DNA from: Streptomyces sp. NBRC 110035 | GTDB lineage: Bacteria > Actinomycetota > Actinomycetes > Streptomycetales > Streptomycetaceae | Length of the DNA stretch: 64,000 bases | Assembly: GCF_000829695.1 (NCBI RefSeq) | Contig: NZ_BBNN01000017.1 | Coordinates: 124,001-188,000, forward strand | Direction of reading: 5' to 3' | Part shown: positions 19,389-29,510 of the stretch, piece after piece | Position numbering within the stretch: the stretch's first letter is position 1 | How the letters are laid out: the number at the start of each line of letters is the position of its first letter | The notes under the pieces: generated by a model | Told to the model about the DNA's origin: nothing | Seen by the model: the letters and a program-made list of their open reading frames with translations, nothing else | Databases searched by the model: none | Program-made: the position numbers and the translations under genes

Positions 19389-20279
19389 TCACCCGTTCGC
19401 GGCGGCCGAGGCCTGGGCCTCGCCGCGGCGGCGGATCTGGCGGAAGGTGAACTCGGCGAGGTCGTCGCCGGTGGAGAAGACGGCCTTGTCCTGCTCGGTC
19501 ACGTTCTTGGCGTCGGTGAAGCCGGACAGGGTGAAGTAGGCGTAACGGCCGTAGGAGTTGGTGGTCGAGCGGCAGACCGCGCCGTCGCAGAACCCCTTGA
19601 CGCCGCCGCCCGCGAGGGACTTGACGATGCTCCTGGCGTCGGCCTGCTGCTTGGCCTTGACCGCCTGGGCCTCGGTGTCGAAGACGGCCACGCCCACCGT
19701 CACCGCGATGTCGTCCTTGGTGTAGGTGACCCGGAGCAGGCGACTGCACTCGTTGTCGGTGAGGACCTTGGGCAGCGTGGCCTTCGCGGCCGAGGCGCAG
19801 TCGCGGGTGTCGGCCGTCGGGCCCTTCTTGTACACGGTGTCGCCCATGGTGAGCTGCGTGCCCGGGAAGAGGACGTCGGGAGCCAGCGGCGCCCGGTCCT
19901 TCTGCACGCTGGAGACGAAGTCCTTCGGGTCCAGCGGCGGCGGCGCGCTCGTCGGGGCGAACGACGGGACCGTGCCGGTGGCGCTGGGCAGGCCGGCGGT
20001 CGCCGGCAGCTGGGAGGACGAGGGGGCGGAGGCCTGGTCGCCGCCGTTCACCGAGACGACGGCCACCGCCACGGCCGTGCCTATCGCGACGGTCGCGATC
20101 GCGCCGCCGCCGATGAACAGCAGCCGCCGTCGCTTGTGGCGTGTCTCGGACGCGTCGGCGAGCGCGGCCCAGTCCGGTCCCTGGCCGCTGCCGCTTGCGC
20201 CCCCGCTGGTCCAGGGCTGCTGAGACTGTGGTTTCCAGGGATCCCACTGCGAAGGAGGTCCCCCCTGCCCGTAACTCAT
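19389..20279 (-). CDS. Pro/Gln-rich single-pass membrane protein
   Basis: I do not recognise a specific function. The 296-aa product has a Pro/Gln/Trp/Ser-rich cytoplasmic N-terminus of about 50 residues, a basic KRRR stretch, one membrane helix (LLFIGGGAIATVAIGTAVAVAVV) and an extracytoplasmic domain with three or four Cys (DCASAAKA, NECSRLL, GFCDGAVCRS) that could form disulfides. Such proteins are common in streptomycetes near rplM. ATG 20279 is preferred; ATG 20288 and 20324 are alternatives in the same frame. Confidence 0.8.
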   Translation of the reverse strand: MSYGQGGPPSQWDPWKPQSQQPWTSGGASGSGQGPDWAALADASETRHKRRRLLFIGGGAIATVAIGTAVAVAVVSVNGGDQASAPSSSQLPATAGLPSATGTVPSFAPTSAPPPLDPKDFVSSVQKDRAPLAPDVLFPGTQLTMGDTVYKKGPTADTRDCASAAKATLPKVLTDNECSRLLRVTYTKDDIAVTVGVAVFDTEAQAVKAKQQADARSIVKSLAGGGVKGFCDGAVCRSTTNSYGRYAYFTLSGFTDAKNVTEQDKAVFSTGDDLAEFTFRQIRRRGEAQASAAANG

Positions 20280-20495
20280 GGGGCGCATCTTAGACGGGGA
20301 GCGGGGTGCGCCGGTCCGCTCCAACGCCGCCCGGTGCCCCCGCCGTTGCCGCCGTCACCACCGCACCGGCGGGCAAAGGGGACAACTCGGGATGATTGGT
20401 GCGGGTGGCGCGCGGGAGGTCTCGGCGAACGGGAGAGGGCCGGGAGATGGCGGACCCCTGTAGAGTTGGTGTAGCCCACATCCGGCGGACTCGTT

Positions 20496-20525
20496 TTGAC
20501 CCGTCCGGCCGAGCGTGGGTATTCT
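20496..20525 (+). promoter_or_regulatory. Predicted promoter for rplM-rpsI
   Basis: TTGACC (20496-20501) and TATTCT (20520-20525) are separated by 18 bp, close to the vegetative sigma (HrdB) consensus. It lies about 180 nt before rplM in a 427-nt gap that otherwise shows no gene. The long leader could hold a control element; I could not define one. Confidence 0.65.
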
Positions 20526-20706
20526 GCATGTTCGTTATGTGTATTGGCTTGCTCATTCTCACGTGAGGGGCCCTTACACCGGTCCGCCGGGCCGATGACC
20601 AGCGACCAGCACGCGGTTTGCGTCACCGCAGTGCGGTCAGGGCTGTCGTGATCGTCTTCGGTGGCCATGTCAGGACCACTCACTGAAGAAGCGAAGGCTA
20701 CGAACC

Positions 20707-21150
20707 GTGCGTACGTACAGCCCCAAGCCCGGCGATGTGACGCGCCAGTGGCACGTCATCGACGCTCAGGACGTCGTCCTGGGTCGTCTGGCCACCACTG
20801 CGGCCTCCATCCTGCGCGGCAAGCACAAGCCGATCTACGCCCCTCACGTCGACACCGGTGACTTCGTCGTCATCATCAACGCCGACAAGGTGCACCTCTC
20901 CGGCAACAAGCGGACCCAGAAGATGGCGTACCGCCACTCGGGCTACCCGGGCGGTCTGCGCTCCGTCCGCTACGACGAGCTGCTGGCGAAGAACCCCGAG
21001 AAGGCCGTCGAGAAGGCCGTCAAGGGCATGCTCCCCAAGAACACCCTGGGCCGTCAGATGCTGTCGAAGCTGAAGGTCTACTCGGGCGACCAGCACCCGC
21101 ACGCTGCGCAGCAGCCGGTGCCGTTCGAGATCACCCAGGTCGCGCAGTAA
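20707..21150 (+). CDS. rplM: 50S ribosomal protein L13
   Basis: L13 (147 aa) is an early-assembly 50S protein. The sequence is full length and includes [20 protein letters not shown] and [13 protein letters not shown]. The start is GTG 20707 after a GAAGCGAAGG ribosome site. rpsI follows after 42 nt, the usual pair. Confidence 0.98.
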   Translation: MRTYSPKPGDVTRQWHVIDAQDVVLGRLATTAASILRGKHKPIYAPHVDTGDFVVIINADKVHLSGNKRTQKMAYRHSGYPGGLRSVRYDELLAKNPEKAVEKAVKGMLPKNTLGRQMLSKLKVYSGDQHPHAAQQPVPFEITQVAQ

Positions 21151-21192
21151 TTCCGGCCACCCCCTAGGACTGAAGAGAATCTGAGGAGCATC

Positions 21193-21711
21193 GTGGCCGA
21201 GACCACTGCCGAGCAGCCGCTCGAAGAGACCGACATCGACATCGACAGCTACACCACCGAGTCCGAGGTGCCCGTCGAGGGCGAGTACACCTCGGAGTCC
21301 ATGGCGTCCCGCTTCGGCGACCCGCAGCCGGCCGCCGGCCTGGGCCGTCGCAAGAACGCCATCGCCCGTGTCCGGATCGTCCCGGGCACCGGCAAGTGGA
21401 AGATCAACGGCCGCACCCTCGAGGACTACTTCCCGAACAAGGTGCACCAGCAGGAGGTCAACGAGCCCTTCAAGGTGCTCGAGCTCGAGGGCCGCTACGA
21501 CGTCATCGCCCGCATCGCGGGTGGCGGTGTCTCCGGTCAGGCCGGTGCGCTCCGTCTCGGTGTCGCCCGTGCGCTGAACGAGGCGGACGTCGACAACAAC
21601 CGCGGCGCGCTCAAGAAGGCCGGCTTCCTCCGCCGCGACGACCGTGCGGTCGAGCGCAAGAAGGCCGGTCTGAAGAAGGCCCGCAAGGCCCCGCAGTACA
21701 GCAAGCGCTGA
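21193..21711 (+). CDS. rpsI: 30S ribosomal protein S9
   Basis: S9 (172 aa) reaches the P-site tRNA with its C-terminal tail, here ending [12 protein letters not shown]. An acidic N-terminal extension of about 40 residues ([20 protein letters not shown]) precedes the conserved core; this is frequent in actinobacteria. Start GTG 21193 has GAGGAG upstream. Confidence 0.98.
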   Translation: MAETTAEQPLEETDIDIDSYTTESEVPVEGEYTSESMASRFGDPQPAAGLGRRKNAIARVRIVPGTGKWKINGRTLEDYFPNKVHQQEVNEPFKVLELEGRYDVIARIAGGGVSGQAGALRLGVARALNEADVDNNRGALKKAGFLRRDDRAVERKKAGLKKARKAPQYSKR

Positions 21712-21737
21712 TTGCAGCTGCCCCTGCACGTACTCCG

Positions 21738-21780
21738 AACGCCCCGGCGGCACGCCACAGTGCCGTCGGGGCGTTCGTTT
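21738..21780 (+). terminator. Rho-independent terminator after rpsI
   Basis: A 16-bp stem with one G-U pair (21738-21753 with 21760-21775) and a 6-nt loop is followed by a T-rich stretch. It should end the rplM-rpsI transcript before glmM. Confidence 0.9.
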
Positions 21781-21985
21781 TCTCACTGTTGCGGGCGTAT
21801 AACGGCACAAGGTGCTCGACGGCTCATCCGATCGGATGGCCGGGGAGTGCTTGCCTCGGGATGCGGGAGCCGCCCATGCATCGCGACCTTCGAACACCGC
21901 ACACGCACCCATGGGCCGCGGGCCCGGGGAGTCGTGCACGGTGCCCGGTGCCCCGCATCGATACTGACGCTTCTCAGGAGGACAA

Positions 21986-23344
21986 GTGGGACGACTCTTC
22001 GGCACGGACGGTGTGCGCGGTGTCGCCAACGTGGACCTGACGGCCGAGATGGCGCTGGGCCTCTCCGTGGCCGCCGCGCACGTACTGGCCGAGGCGGGCA
22101 CGTTCGAGGGGCATCGGCCGACCGCCGTGGTCGGACGTGATCCGCGGGCCTCCGGGGAGTTCCTGGAGGCCGCGGTGGTCGCCGGGCTGGCCAGCGCCGG
22201 CGTGGACGTGCTGCGGGTCGGCGTGCTGCCGACGCCCGCCGTGGCGCATCTGACCGGGGCGCTCGGCGCCGATCTCGGCGTGATGCTGTCCGCGAGCCAC
22301 AACGCCATGCCCGACAACGGCATCAAGTTCTTCGCGCGCGGCGGCCACAAGCTCGCCGACGAGCTGGAGGACCGGATCGAGTCCGTGTACGAGGAGCACC
22401 GCACCGGCGCCCCCTGGGACCGTCCGACCGGCGCGGGCGTGGGCCGCGTGCGGGACCACGAGGAAGGGCTCGATACGTACGTCGCCCACCTCGTCGGCGT
22501 GCTGCCGAACCGGCTGGACGGCCTGCGGGTCGTCCTCGACGAGGCGCACGGCGCCGCCTCCCGGGTCTCGCCGGAGGCGTTCACGAGGGCCGGGGCCGAG
22601 ATCGTCACCATCGGTGCCCAGCCGGACGGGCTCAACATCAACGACGGCTGCGGCTCGACCCACCTGGAGCAGCTGAAGGCCGCGGTCGTCGAGCACGGGG
22701 CCGCCCTCGGTATCGCGCACGACGGCGACGCCGACCGCTGTCTGGCGGTCGACCACACCGGTGAAGAGGTGGACGGGGACCAGATCCTCGCCGTGCTCGC
22801 GCTGGCGATGCGGGAGCGTTCCGCGCTGCGCTCCGACACCGTCGTCGCGACCGTGATGTCCAACCTCGGGTTCAAGCTCGCCATGGAGCGCGAGGGCATC
22901 CACTTCGTGCAGACCGCCGTCGGCGACCGGTACGTCCTGGAGCAGATGAAGCAGCAGGGCTACGCCCTCGGCGGCGAGCAGTCCGGCCACGTCATCGTCC
23001 TCGACCACGCCACGACCGGCGACGGCACGCTCACCGGGCTGCTGCTGGCCGCGCGCGTCGCCGAGACGGGGCGTTCGCTGCGCGAGCTGGCGTCGGTGAT
23101 GGAGCGGCTGCCGCAGGTGCTCATCAACGTGCCCGACGTGGACCGGAGCCGGGTGAAGACCTCCGGGGAACTCGCGGCGGCCGTGACGGAGGCCGAGCGC
23201 GAGCTGGGCGGGACCGGCCGCGTGCTGCTGCGCCCCTCGGGCACCGAGCCGCTGGTCCGCGTGATGGTGGAGGCCGCCGACATCGACCAGGCCCGCTCGG
23301 TCGCGGAACGCCTGGCGGACGTGGTGAAGTCGGCGCTGGGCTGA
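21986..23344 (+). CDS. glmM: Phosphoglucosamine mutase
   Basis: GlmM (452 aa) converts glucosamine-6-phosphate to glucosamine-1-phosphate for UDP-GlcNAc and cell wall synthesis. The phosphoserine loop is [12 protein letters not shown] near residue 100, the metal-binding loop is DGDADRC, and the phosphate-binding loop is [12 protein letters not shown] near the C-terminus. Start GTG 21986 has AGGAGG at 21976-21981. glmS of the same pathway is about 4 kb downstream. Confidence 0.98.
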   Translation: MGRLFGTDGVRGVANVDLTAEMALGLSVAAAHVLAEAGTFEGHRPTAVVGRDPRASGEFLEAAVVAGLASAGVDVLRVGVLPTPAVAHLTGALGADLGVMLSASHNAMPDNGIKFFARGGHKLADELEDRIESVYEEHRTGAPWDRPTGAGVGRVRDHEEGLDTYVAHLVGVLPNRLDGLRVVLDEAHGAASRVSPEAFTRAGAEIVTIGAQPDGLNINDGCGSTHLEQLKAAVVEHGAALGIAHDGDADRCLAVDHTGEEVDGDQILAVLALAMRERSALRSDTVVATVMSNLGFKLAMEREGIHFVQTAVGDRYVLEQMKQQGYALGGEQSGHVIVLDHATTGDGTLTGLLLAARVAETGRSLRELASVMERLPQVLINVPDVDRSRVKTSGELAAAVTEAERELGGTGRVLLRPSGTEPLVRVMVEAADIDQARSVAERLADVVKSALG

Positions 23345-23375
23345 CCGGTGCGGGCGGGCGTGTGCGGGGCGGGCG

Positions 23376-23405
23376 GGGTGCGGGGCGGCTGATCGCCCCG
23401 CACCC
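23376..23405. terminator. Bidirectional terminator between glmM and coaA
   Basis: A 12-bp GC-rich stem (23376-23387 with 23394-23405) with a 6-nt loop lies between two convergent genes. It probably stops transcription from both sides. Confidence 0.75.
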
Positions 23406-23434
23406 GGGTCACGACCGGCGCTCCGCGCCCGAGG

Positions 23435-24424
23435 TCAGAGTTTGCGCAGGCTGAGGCGCTGGACCGTGTGGTCCGGGCCCTTGCGCAGGACGAGGGTGGC
23501 CCGGCCGCGGGTGGGGGCGATGTTCTCCACCAGGTTGGGCCGGTTGATCGTCCGCCACATGGTGCCGGCGTAGTCGAGGGCCTCCTCCTCCGAGACCTGG
23601 GTGTACTTGCGGAAGTACGAGGAGGGGTCCTGGAAGGCGGTCGCGCGCAGCTTGCGGAAGCGGTTGAGGTACCAGCGCTCGATGTCCTCGGCGCGGGCGT
23701 CCACGTACACGCTGAAGTCGAAGTAGTCGGCGAGTCCGACCCGGGTGCGCCCGTCCTTGCCGGGGAGCGCGGGCTGCAGGACGTTGAGCCCTTCGACGAT
23801 CAGGATGTCCGGGCGGCGCACGGTGAGCCGTTCGCCCGGGACGATGTCGTAGATGAGGTGGGAGTAGACCGGGGCCGTCACCTCGTCCTTGCCGGCCTTG
23901 ATGTCGGCGACGAAACGGGTGAGCGCGCGGCGGTCGTACGACTCGGGGAACCCTTTCCTCGACATCAGGCCGCGCGCCTGGAGCTCCGCGGTGGGCAGCA
24001 GGAAGCCGTCCGTGGTGACGAGCTCGACGCGCGGGTGCTCGGGCCAGCGCGACAGCAGGGCCTGGAGCAGCCGGGCGACCGTGGACTTCCCGACGGCGAC
24101 GGAACCGGCGACCCCTATCACGAAGGGTGTGCCGGACTGCGAGCCCTGCTCGCCGAGGAAGGTGTTCAGCGCGCCGCGGAGCCCGTCGGTGGCGCCGACG
24201 TAGAGGTTGAGCAGCCGGGACAGTGGCAGGTAGATGTCCCGCACCTCGTCGAGGTCGATGACGTCACCGAGCCCGCGCAGCCGCTCCACCTCGTCGGCGG
24301 ACAGCGGCAGCGGCGTCTTGTGGCGCAGCGCGCTCCACTCCGCACGGGTGAGGTCGAGGTAGGGAGTCGCCTCCGGCCGCTGCCGGTGGGCGCTCCGGGA
24401 AGTCGAGGAGACCGGAGAGATCAC
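23435..24424 (-). CDS. coaA: Pantothenate kinase, type I
   Basis: CoaA (329 aa) phosphorylates pantothenate, the first step of coenzyme A synthesis. The P-loop [12 protein letters not shown] is near residue 104, and [22 protein letters not shown] and EGLNVLQP match the family. The start is GTG 24424. It is divergent from the pyruvyl-transferase-like gene across 202 nt. Confidence 0.97.
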   Translation of the reverse strand: MISPVSSTSRSAHRQRPEATPYLDLTRAEWSALRHKTPLPLSADEVERLRGLGDVIDLDEVRDIYLPLSRLLNLYVGATDGLRGALNTFLGEQGSQSGTPFVIGVAGSVAVGKSTVARLLQALLSRWPEHPRVELVTTDGFLLPTAELQARGLMSRKGFPESYDRRALTRFVADIKAGKDEVTAPVYSHLIYDIVPGERLTVRRPDILIVEGLNVLQPALPGKDGRTRVGLADYFDFSVYVDARAEDIERWYLNRFRKLRATAFQDPSSYFRKYTQVSEEEALDYAGTMWRTINRPNLVENIAPTRGRATLVLRKGPDHTVQRLSLRKL

Positions 24425-24626
24425 AGTCCATTGTTAACGGAGTTCGAACGGGATGGTTCGTGGGCTGTGTCACGTGATGGGCAGGAAGGGAGCGAAGCCG
24501 AGGGAGGATGAGGGAAGTTGTCGGAATGTGCACGCCCCGTGTCCGACTTTTCGTTGCATGGCGTTTAGCATTTCGTAGCGGCTCGGGCCGCCGTCGTGTC
24601 CACCAGTCGCAGCCGGGGAGTGCCGT

Positions 24627-26123
24627 GTGAAGCGCATCCTGATCCGTTCCGGGAAGAGCCCGCTCCGCGTGGCCACGCCGACGGAGTTCATCCACCAGGA
24701 TCTGATCGGGACCAACACGGGCAATCTGCTCTTCAGTGACTCGGCCCACAAGATGCTGTCCGCGCCGGACACCGAGGTCGTCTCGAACGGCATCCGCACC
24801 GACCCGTCCGCCCGGCGCGCGGCCGAGATCAACGAACAGTACGACGTCTTCGTCGTGCCGCTCGCGAACGCCTTCCGCCGCTCCTTCCAGGCGTCCCTGG
24901 ACCGGCTGTCGACCCTGGTGGAGCAGCTCACCATCCCCGTGGTCGTCTTCGGCGTGGGCGCCCAGACCGGGGCCGACTACGACGCCGGGGAGCTGAAGCC
25001 GATCGAGGCGTCGGTGAGACGGTTCGTCTCCGCCGTCCTGGACCGGTCCGCGTCGATCGGCGTCCGCGGCGAGCTCACCGCCCGCTACCTCACCGACATG
25101 GGATTCCCCGCCGACCGCGTCGACATCATCGGCTGCCCCTCCATGTTCCTGTACGGGGACACCTTTCCGGCCGTTCGCGCCGTCGAGCTGACCGCGGCCT
25201 CGCGTATCGCCCTCAACCTCTCCCCGGACGCCGTCCCCGTGGGGGACATCGCCGGTCTGGCCCGTACCGCCTGGGAGCGGTACCCCCACCTGCTCTACTA
25301 CGCGCAGAACCTCGTCGACGCGGAACTGCTGCTCTGGGGCGACCTCACGCCGGAGACCGGCGTCGAGGACCCGTTCCCGCTCCAGCTCAGCCACGATCTG
25401 CTGCGTGAGAACAAGGTGCGCATGCCGCTGGACCCGGCGGCCTGGATCGACGAGCTGCGCGGCCACGACTTCGCCTACGGCACCCGGATCCACGGCAACA
25501 TCGCCGCCCTGCTGGCCGGTACGCCGAGCGTCGTGCTCACCCACGACTCGCGGACCCTCGAACTGTGCCGTTACTTCGACATCCCGCACGTTCCGATCGA
25601 CTCGCTGTCCGCGGACACCGACCCGCGTGACCTGTACGAGTACGCCGACTACTCGGCGATGACCAAGTACCACGGTGAACGGTTCGAGCGGATCACCGCC
25701 TTCCTCGACCGCAACGACCTGCGGAACACCTACTCCCACGGCGACGGCGGCGCCGCGTTCGACGCCCGGCTCGCCGCCCTGGGCCTGCCCGCGTCGATGC
25801 CGGTCTGGGACGGCTCGGACGACGGCCACATGCGCTACCGGGTCAGCCGACTGCGGGAGCGGATCGCCGTCGCCAACACCCGGATCGACAAGCGCGTCCG
25901 GGAGAACAAGGAACTGCGCACCCGGCTGGCCGCCGCCGAGGAACGGGCGGACGAGAACAGCCTGCGGCTCGCCGCCGCGCAGAAGGAACTGGCGGCCACC
26001 CACAAGCGCCTCGCCGCCCTGGAGCGGCGTATCGGCGGCATCGAGAAGCGCGCCATGGTCCGGATCGGCCCCGCCGTCCGCCGCCGGGTGCGCCGCCTCT
26101 CCAAGCCCGGCGAGAAGGGCTGA
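24627..26123 (+). CDS. Polysaccharide pyruvyl transferase family protein
   Basis: The 498-aa product fits the polysaccharide pyruvyl transferase family that adds pyruvate ketals to surface glycans (family knowledge; substrate unknown). Supporting segments are NTGNLLFSDSAHKML, VVVFGVGAQTG, SIGVRGELTARYL and GTRIHGNIAALLAG. Residues 395-480 form a long charged coiled coil that is not part of the catalytic fold. Start GTG 24627 has GGGGAG upstream. It stands alone between coaA and a lipoprotein, with no other glycan genes next to it. Confidence 0.85.
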   Translation: MKRILIRSGKSPLRVATPTEFIHQDLIGTNTGNLLFSDSAHKMLSAPDTEVVSNGIRTDPSARRAAEINEQYDVFVVPLANAFRRSFQASLDRLSTLVEQLTIPVVVFGVGAQTGADYDAGELKPIEASVRRFVSAVLDRSASIGVRGELTARYLTDMGFPADRVDIIGCPSMFLYGDTFPAVRAVELTAASRIALNLSPDAVPVGDIAGLARTAWERYPHLLYYAQNLVDAELLLWGDLTPETGVEDPFPLQLSHDLLRENKVRMPLDPAAWIDELRGHDFAYGTRIHGNIAALLAGTPSVVLTHDSRTLELCRYFDIPHVPIDSLSADTDPRDLYEYADYSAMTKYHGERFERITAFLDRNDLRNTYSHGDGGAAFDARLAALGLPASMPVWDGSDDGHMRYRVSRLRERIAVANTRIDKRVRENKELRTRLAAAEERADENSLRLAAAQKELAATHKRLAALERRIGGIEKRAMVRIGPAVRRRVRRLSKPGEKG

Positions 26124-26233
26124 CCGGGCGGAACGGGCGGAACCGGCCGGGCGGAACGGGTCTGCCGGAACGGGCCGGGCCGGGCGGTGGGTGCGCGAGG
26201 CAAGATCACGCGGTAGTCACCGTTGCCCCACGG

Positions 26234-26252
26234 ATGATCTTCTGAAGATCAT
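26234..26252. promoter_or_regulatory. 19-bp palindrome upstream of the 26.3 kb lipoprotein
   Basis: ATGATCTTC and GAAGATCAT flank a single T in perfect symmetry. A TATATT at 26272-26277 could be the -10 element, so the palindrome would overlap the -35 zone. It is likely an operator, though a terminator role for the upstream gene is possible. Confidence 0.55.
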
Positions 26253-26280
26253 TTCATGAGGGAGCTGTGTCTATATTGCG

Positions 26281-26294
26281 CGCAACGCGTTGCG
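26281..26294. promoter_or_regulatory. 14-bp palindrome downstream of the -10
   Basis: CGCAACGCGTTGCG is a perfect palindrome with a central CG, the style of LacI-family operators. It sits 4 nt after the TATATT at 26272-26277, where a repressor would block transcription start. The regulator is unknown. Confidence 0.5.
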
Positions 26295-26328
26295 GATCCC
26301 GCCGCGCCTTCGAAGAAAGATTTCCCCC

Positions 26329-27117
26329 GTGAGAACCACCGCCGTCCGCCGCACCGCTCTCGCCGCCTCCGCCACCGCGCTCGCCCTGCTCGTCACCGCC
26401 TGCGGCGGCTCCGACGACAGCGGCAGCGACAGCGGAAAGGGCGACGAGGGCAAGGCCGGCTCCTCCGCCTCCGCCGCGCCCGCGGCCAAGGCGCTGACCG
26501 CGGCCGAGCTGGAGAAGGTCGCGCTGGTGCAGGCGGACGTGGAGGACGGCAAGATGGTCACCAAGCTGCCCGCAGGGGACGACATCGCCGCCGACGCGGT
26601 CGAGGTGAAGGGCGAGGCCTGCCAGCCGCTCGCCCACATCCAGGCCGGTGTCCCGGTGGGCTCGCCCGCCGCCACCGTCAAGCGGTCCTGGACCGGTGAG
26701 CCGGAGAAGCCTGCCGAGGGCGCCGACCTGGAGGAGTCCCTGACCGCGGGCCTCGACGTGGACAAGGTCCTGATCACCCTCGCCTCCTACGAGAACGGCG
26801 CCGCCGAGCAGGTCGTCAAGGACGTCGAAGCCGCCGTGGAGAAGTGTGCCGAGGGCTTCGCCTACACCACCGACGGCGAGAGCGGCGAGTACGTGAAGGC
26901 CGTCAGGGCCGAAGGGCCGAAGGGCGCCGACGAGTCGCTCACGGTCGCCCTGACCATGTCCGCCGCAGGGTCCGAGGCCCCCGTGAACATCGTCGTCGCG
27001 CGCACCGGCTCCACCGTCGCCGCCTGCTCGGCGATCAACCTTGCCGCGCTGGCCGCCGGCGAGGAGGCCCCCTTCCCGACACAGATCTCCGACGCCCAGC
27101 TCGCCCAGCTCGGCTGA
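26329..27117 (+). CDS. Secreted lipoprotein of unknown function
   Basis: The 262-aa product has a lipoprotein signal with a lipobox ending LLVTAC, then a Gly/Ser/Asp-rich linker and a domain that begins LTAAELEKVALVQADVEDGK. Similar actinobacterial lipoproteins of unknown role exist. Start GTG 26329 places the signal peptide correctly; GTG/ATG starts further upstream would add a basic stretch. The operator-like palindromes upstream suggest regulated expression. Confidence 0.85.
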   Translation: MRTTAVRRTALAASATALALLVTACGGSDDSGSDSGKGDEGKAGSSASAAPAAKALTAAELEKVALVQADVEDGKMVTKLPAGDDIAADAVEVKGEACQPLAHIQAGVPVGSPAATVKRSWTGEPEKPAEGADLEESLTAGLDVDKVLITLASYENGAAEQVVKDVEAAVEKCAEGFAYTTDGESGEYVKAVRAEGPKGADESLTVALTMSAAGSEAPVNIVVARTGSTVAACSAINLAALAAGEEAPFPTQISDAQLAQLG

Positions 27118-27208
27118 CACGCCCCTCCGTTCCCACCGGTGCGTCGCGCACCGGTGGGAATTTCCGATTCCGGGCACGCGGCGGCCCTTTCCGGTGCCTG
27201 ACGGATCG

Positions 27209-27214
27209 TAGGCT
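27209..27214 (+). promoter_or_regulatory. -10 element placing glmS as leaderless
   Basis: TAGGCT ends 7 nt before the glmS ATG, and no ribosome site is visible, so transcription would start at or next to the A of the start codon. No convincing -35 was found. Confidence 0.5.
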
Positions 27215-27221
27215 GCCGGGC

Positions 27222-29069
27222 ATGTGCGGAATCGTGGGATACGTGGGGCCACAGTCGGCGCTGGACGTCGTGACGGCCGGACTGAAACGCCTGGAGTACC
27301 GGGGCTACGACTCGGCGGGCGTGGCCGTCCTCGCGGACGGCGGGCTCGCCACGGCGAAACGGGCCGGGAAACTCGTCAACCTGGAGAAGGAACTGGCCGC
27401 CCGGCCGCTCCCCACCGGGGCGACCGGAATCGGCCACACCCGCTGGGCCACGCACGGCGGCCCCACCGACGCCAACGCCCACCCGCATCTCGACAACGCG
27501 GGCCGGGTCGCCGTCGTCCACAACGGCATCATCGAGAACTTCGCCGAACTGCGGTCCGAACTGGCCGGGCGCGACCACGACCTGACCTCCGAGACGGACA
27601 CCGAGGTCGTCGCCCACCTGCTCGCCGAGGAGTTCTCCTCCTGCGCGGACCTCGCCGAGGCGATGCGCCTCGTCTGCAAGCGCCTGCTCGGCGCCTTCAC
27701 CCTGGTCGCCGTCCACGCGGACGCGCCGGACGTGGTCGTCGGCGCGCGCCGCAACTCGCCGCTCGTGGTGGGTGTCGGCGAGGGCGAGTCGTTCCTCGCC
27801 TCGGACGCCGCCGCGTTCATCGACCACACGCGCTCCGCGATCGAACTGGGCCAGGACCAGGTGGTCGAACTGCGCCGCGACGCGGTCACGGTCACCGGCT
27901 TCGACGGCGCGCCCGCGGACGTCCGTACGTACCACGTCGACTGGGACGCGTCGGCCGCCGAGAAGGGCGGCTACGCCTCCTTCATGCTCAAGGAGATCGC
28001 CGAGCAGCCCCGGGCGGTCGCCGACACCCTGCTCGGCCGCATCGACGGCTCCGGCGCCCTGTCCCTCGACGAGGTACGCCTCCCGCCGGAGGCGCTGCGG
28101 GAGGCCGACAAGGTCGTCATCGTCGCCTGCGGCACCGCCTTCCACGCCGGGATGATCGCCCGGTACGCCATCGAGCACTGGACGAGGATCCCCTGCGAGG
28201 TGGAGCTGGCGAGCGAGTTCCGCTACCGCGACCCGATCCTCGACCAGCAGACCCTCGTCATCGCCGTCTCCCAGTCCGGCGAGACCATGGACACCCTGAT
28301 GGCCCTGCGGCACGCGCGTGAACAGGGCGCCCGCGTCCTGGCCATCTGCAACACCAACGGCTCGACCATCCCCCGCGAGTCCGACGCCGTCCTCTACACC
28401 CACGCCGGCCCCGAGGTGGCCGTCGCCTCGACCAAGGCCTTCCTGACCCAGCTGGTCGCCTGCTACCTGGTCGCCCTGTACCTCGCACAGGTCCGCGGCG
28501 CGAAGTACGGCGACGAGATCCGCGCGGTCGTGAGGGACCTGTCCTCCATCACCCGGTCGGTGGAACGCGTCCTGGAGACCATGGAGCCCGTCCGGGAGCT
28601 CGCCCGCACCCTCGCCCACAAGGACACCGTGCTGTTCCTGGGCCGGCACGTCGGCTATCCGGTCGCCCTGGAGGGCGCGCTCAAGCTCAAGGAACTCGCC
28701 TACATGCACGCGGAGGGCTTCGCCGCGGGCGAGCTGAAGCACGGCCCGATCGCCCTGATCGAGGACGACCTGCCGGTCGTCGTGGTCGTCCCCTCACCAC
28801 GCGGCCGCTCCGTCCTCCACGACAAGATCGTCTCCAACATCCAGGAGATCCGCGCCCGCGGCGCCCGCACCATCGTCATCGCCGAGGAGGGCGACGACGA
28901 GGTCGCCCCGTACGCCGACCACCTCATCCACGTCCCGGCCACCCCCACACTGCTGCAGCCGCTGGTGACGACGGTGCCGTTGCAGGTCTTCGCCTGCGAG
29001 CTGGCGACGGTCCGCGGCAACGAGGTGGACCAGCCCCGCAACCTGGCGAAGTCGGTCACGGTGGAGTGA
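27222..29069 (+). CDS. glmS: Glutamine-fructose-6-phosphate aminotransferase
   Basis: GlmS (615 aa) makes glucosamine-6-phosphate from fructose-6-phosphate and glutamine for cell wall precursors. The N-terminal glutaminase starts MCGIVGYVG with Cys at residue 2 as nucleophile after Met removal; YRGYDSAG and GHTRWATHG follow. Two SIS domains occupy about residues 290-610 (VACGTAFHAGM, AVSQSGETMDT, VASTKAFLTQ). The end PRNLAKSVTVE is conserved. The frame is open upstream, but the N-terminal Cys fixes the start. Confidence 0.98.
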   Translation: MCGIVGYVGPQSALDVVTAGLKRLEYRGYDSAGVAVLADGGLATAKRAGKLVNLEKELAARPLPTGATGIGHTRWATHGGPTDANAHPHLDNAGRVAVVHNGIIENFAELRSELAGRDHDLTSETDTEVVAHLLAEEFSSCADLAEAMRLVCKRLLGAFTLVAVHADAPDVVVGARRNSPLVVGVGEGESFLASDAAAFIDHTRSAIELGQDQVVELRRDAVTVTGFDGAPADVRTYHVDWDASAAEKGGYASFMLKEIAEQPRAVADTLLGRIDGSGALSLDEVRLPPEALREADKVVIVACGTAFHAGMIARYAIEHWTRIPCEVELASEFRYRDPILDQQTLVIAVSQSGETMDTLMALRHAREQGARVLAICNTNGSTIPRESDAVLYTHAGPEVAVASTKAFLTQLVACYLVALYLAQVRGAKYGDEIRAVVRDLSSITRSVERVLETMEPVRELARTLAHKDTVLFLGRHVGYPVALEGALKLKELAYMHAEGFAAGELKHGPIALIEDDLPVVVVVPSPRGRSVLHDKIVSNIQEIRARGARTIVIAEEGDDEVAPYADHLIHVPATPTLLQPLVTTVPLQVFACELATVRGNEVDQPRNLAKSVTVE

Positions 29070-29341
29070 GTCCGCAGCCCGCAGGGTAAAGCGGTGGTCG
29101 CCTCCAGCGGGCAGAGCCAGGGCACGCATGGCCGATTGGAGACACTCCCTGGCTCGGATTCGGCCTTGACCCGGGTCCACGACGACTGGTCCGCTTACTG
29201 GCAGTGACCATTCGACATCGGGGGCCGAGTGTTCCGTATGCAGCCACCTGCGTTACGACCGCTTGATCGTTGCCGGAGACCGGCAGCAGCTCGTACTGCG
29301 TGCCATCGGCGGTTGTGTTCCGCCCCTACGGAGCCGCGGGC
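29070..29341. other. Gap without a supported gene
   Basis: No convincing gene, promoter or RNA is visible here. Codon use in the open frames does not match coding sequence. It leads into a group of gene fragments. Confidence 0.6.
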
Positions 29342-29500
29342 ATGAGGATGAGGCGTGGAGCGGCGATCGGAGCTGTCGCCGGCGGTGGTGCGGCCACCAC
29401 GATGCTGGTGGGCCTGGTCACCAACGCGGTGTCGGAGCAGTCGCAGTGGCCCTCCTGGCTGGGCTGGCTGCAACAGCACCCATGGCTGTCGTTCACCGCC
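29342..29500 (+). pseudogene. N-terminal fragment of a membrane protein
   Basis: A short open segment reads MRMRRGAAIGAVAGGGAATT, then a hydrophobic stretch and SWLGWLQQHPWL, a pattern often seen at the N-terminus of streptomycete membrane-anchored STAND or TPR proteins. The rest of such a protein is missing; the sequence passes directly into a GNAT fragment in another frame. Confidence 0.4.
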
Positions 29501-29510
29501 TCTTGCGTCC

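Noticed and set aside
20280..20706. Possible structured leader of rplM
   Set aside because: A promoter is visible, but I could not define a conserved fold, so no regulatory RNA is claimed.
29076..29230. Possible tRNA-like stretch after glmS
   Set aside because: No cloverleaf arms or T-loop consensus could be drawn.
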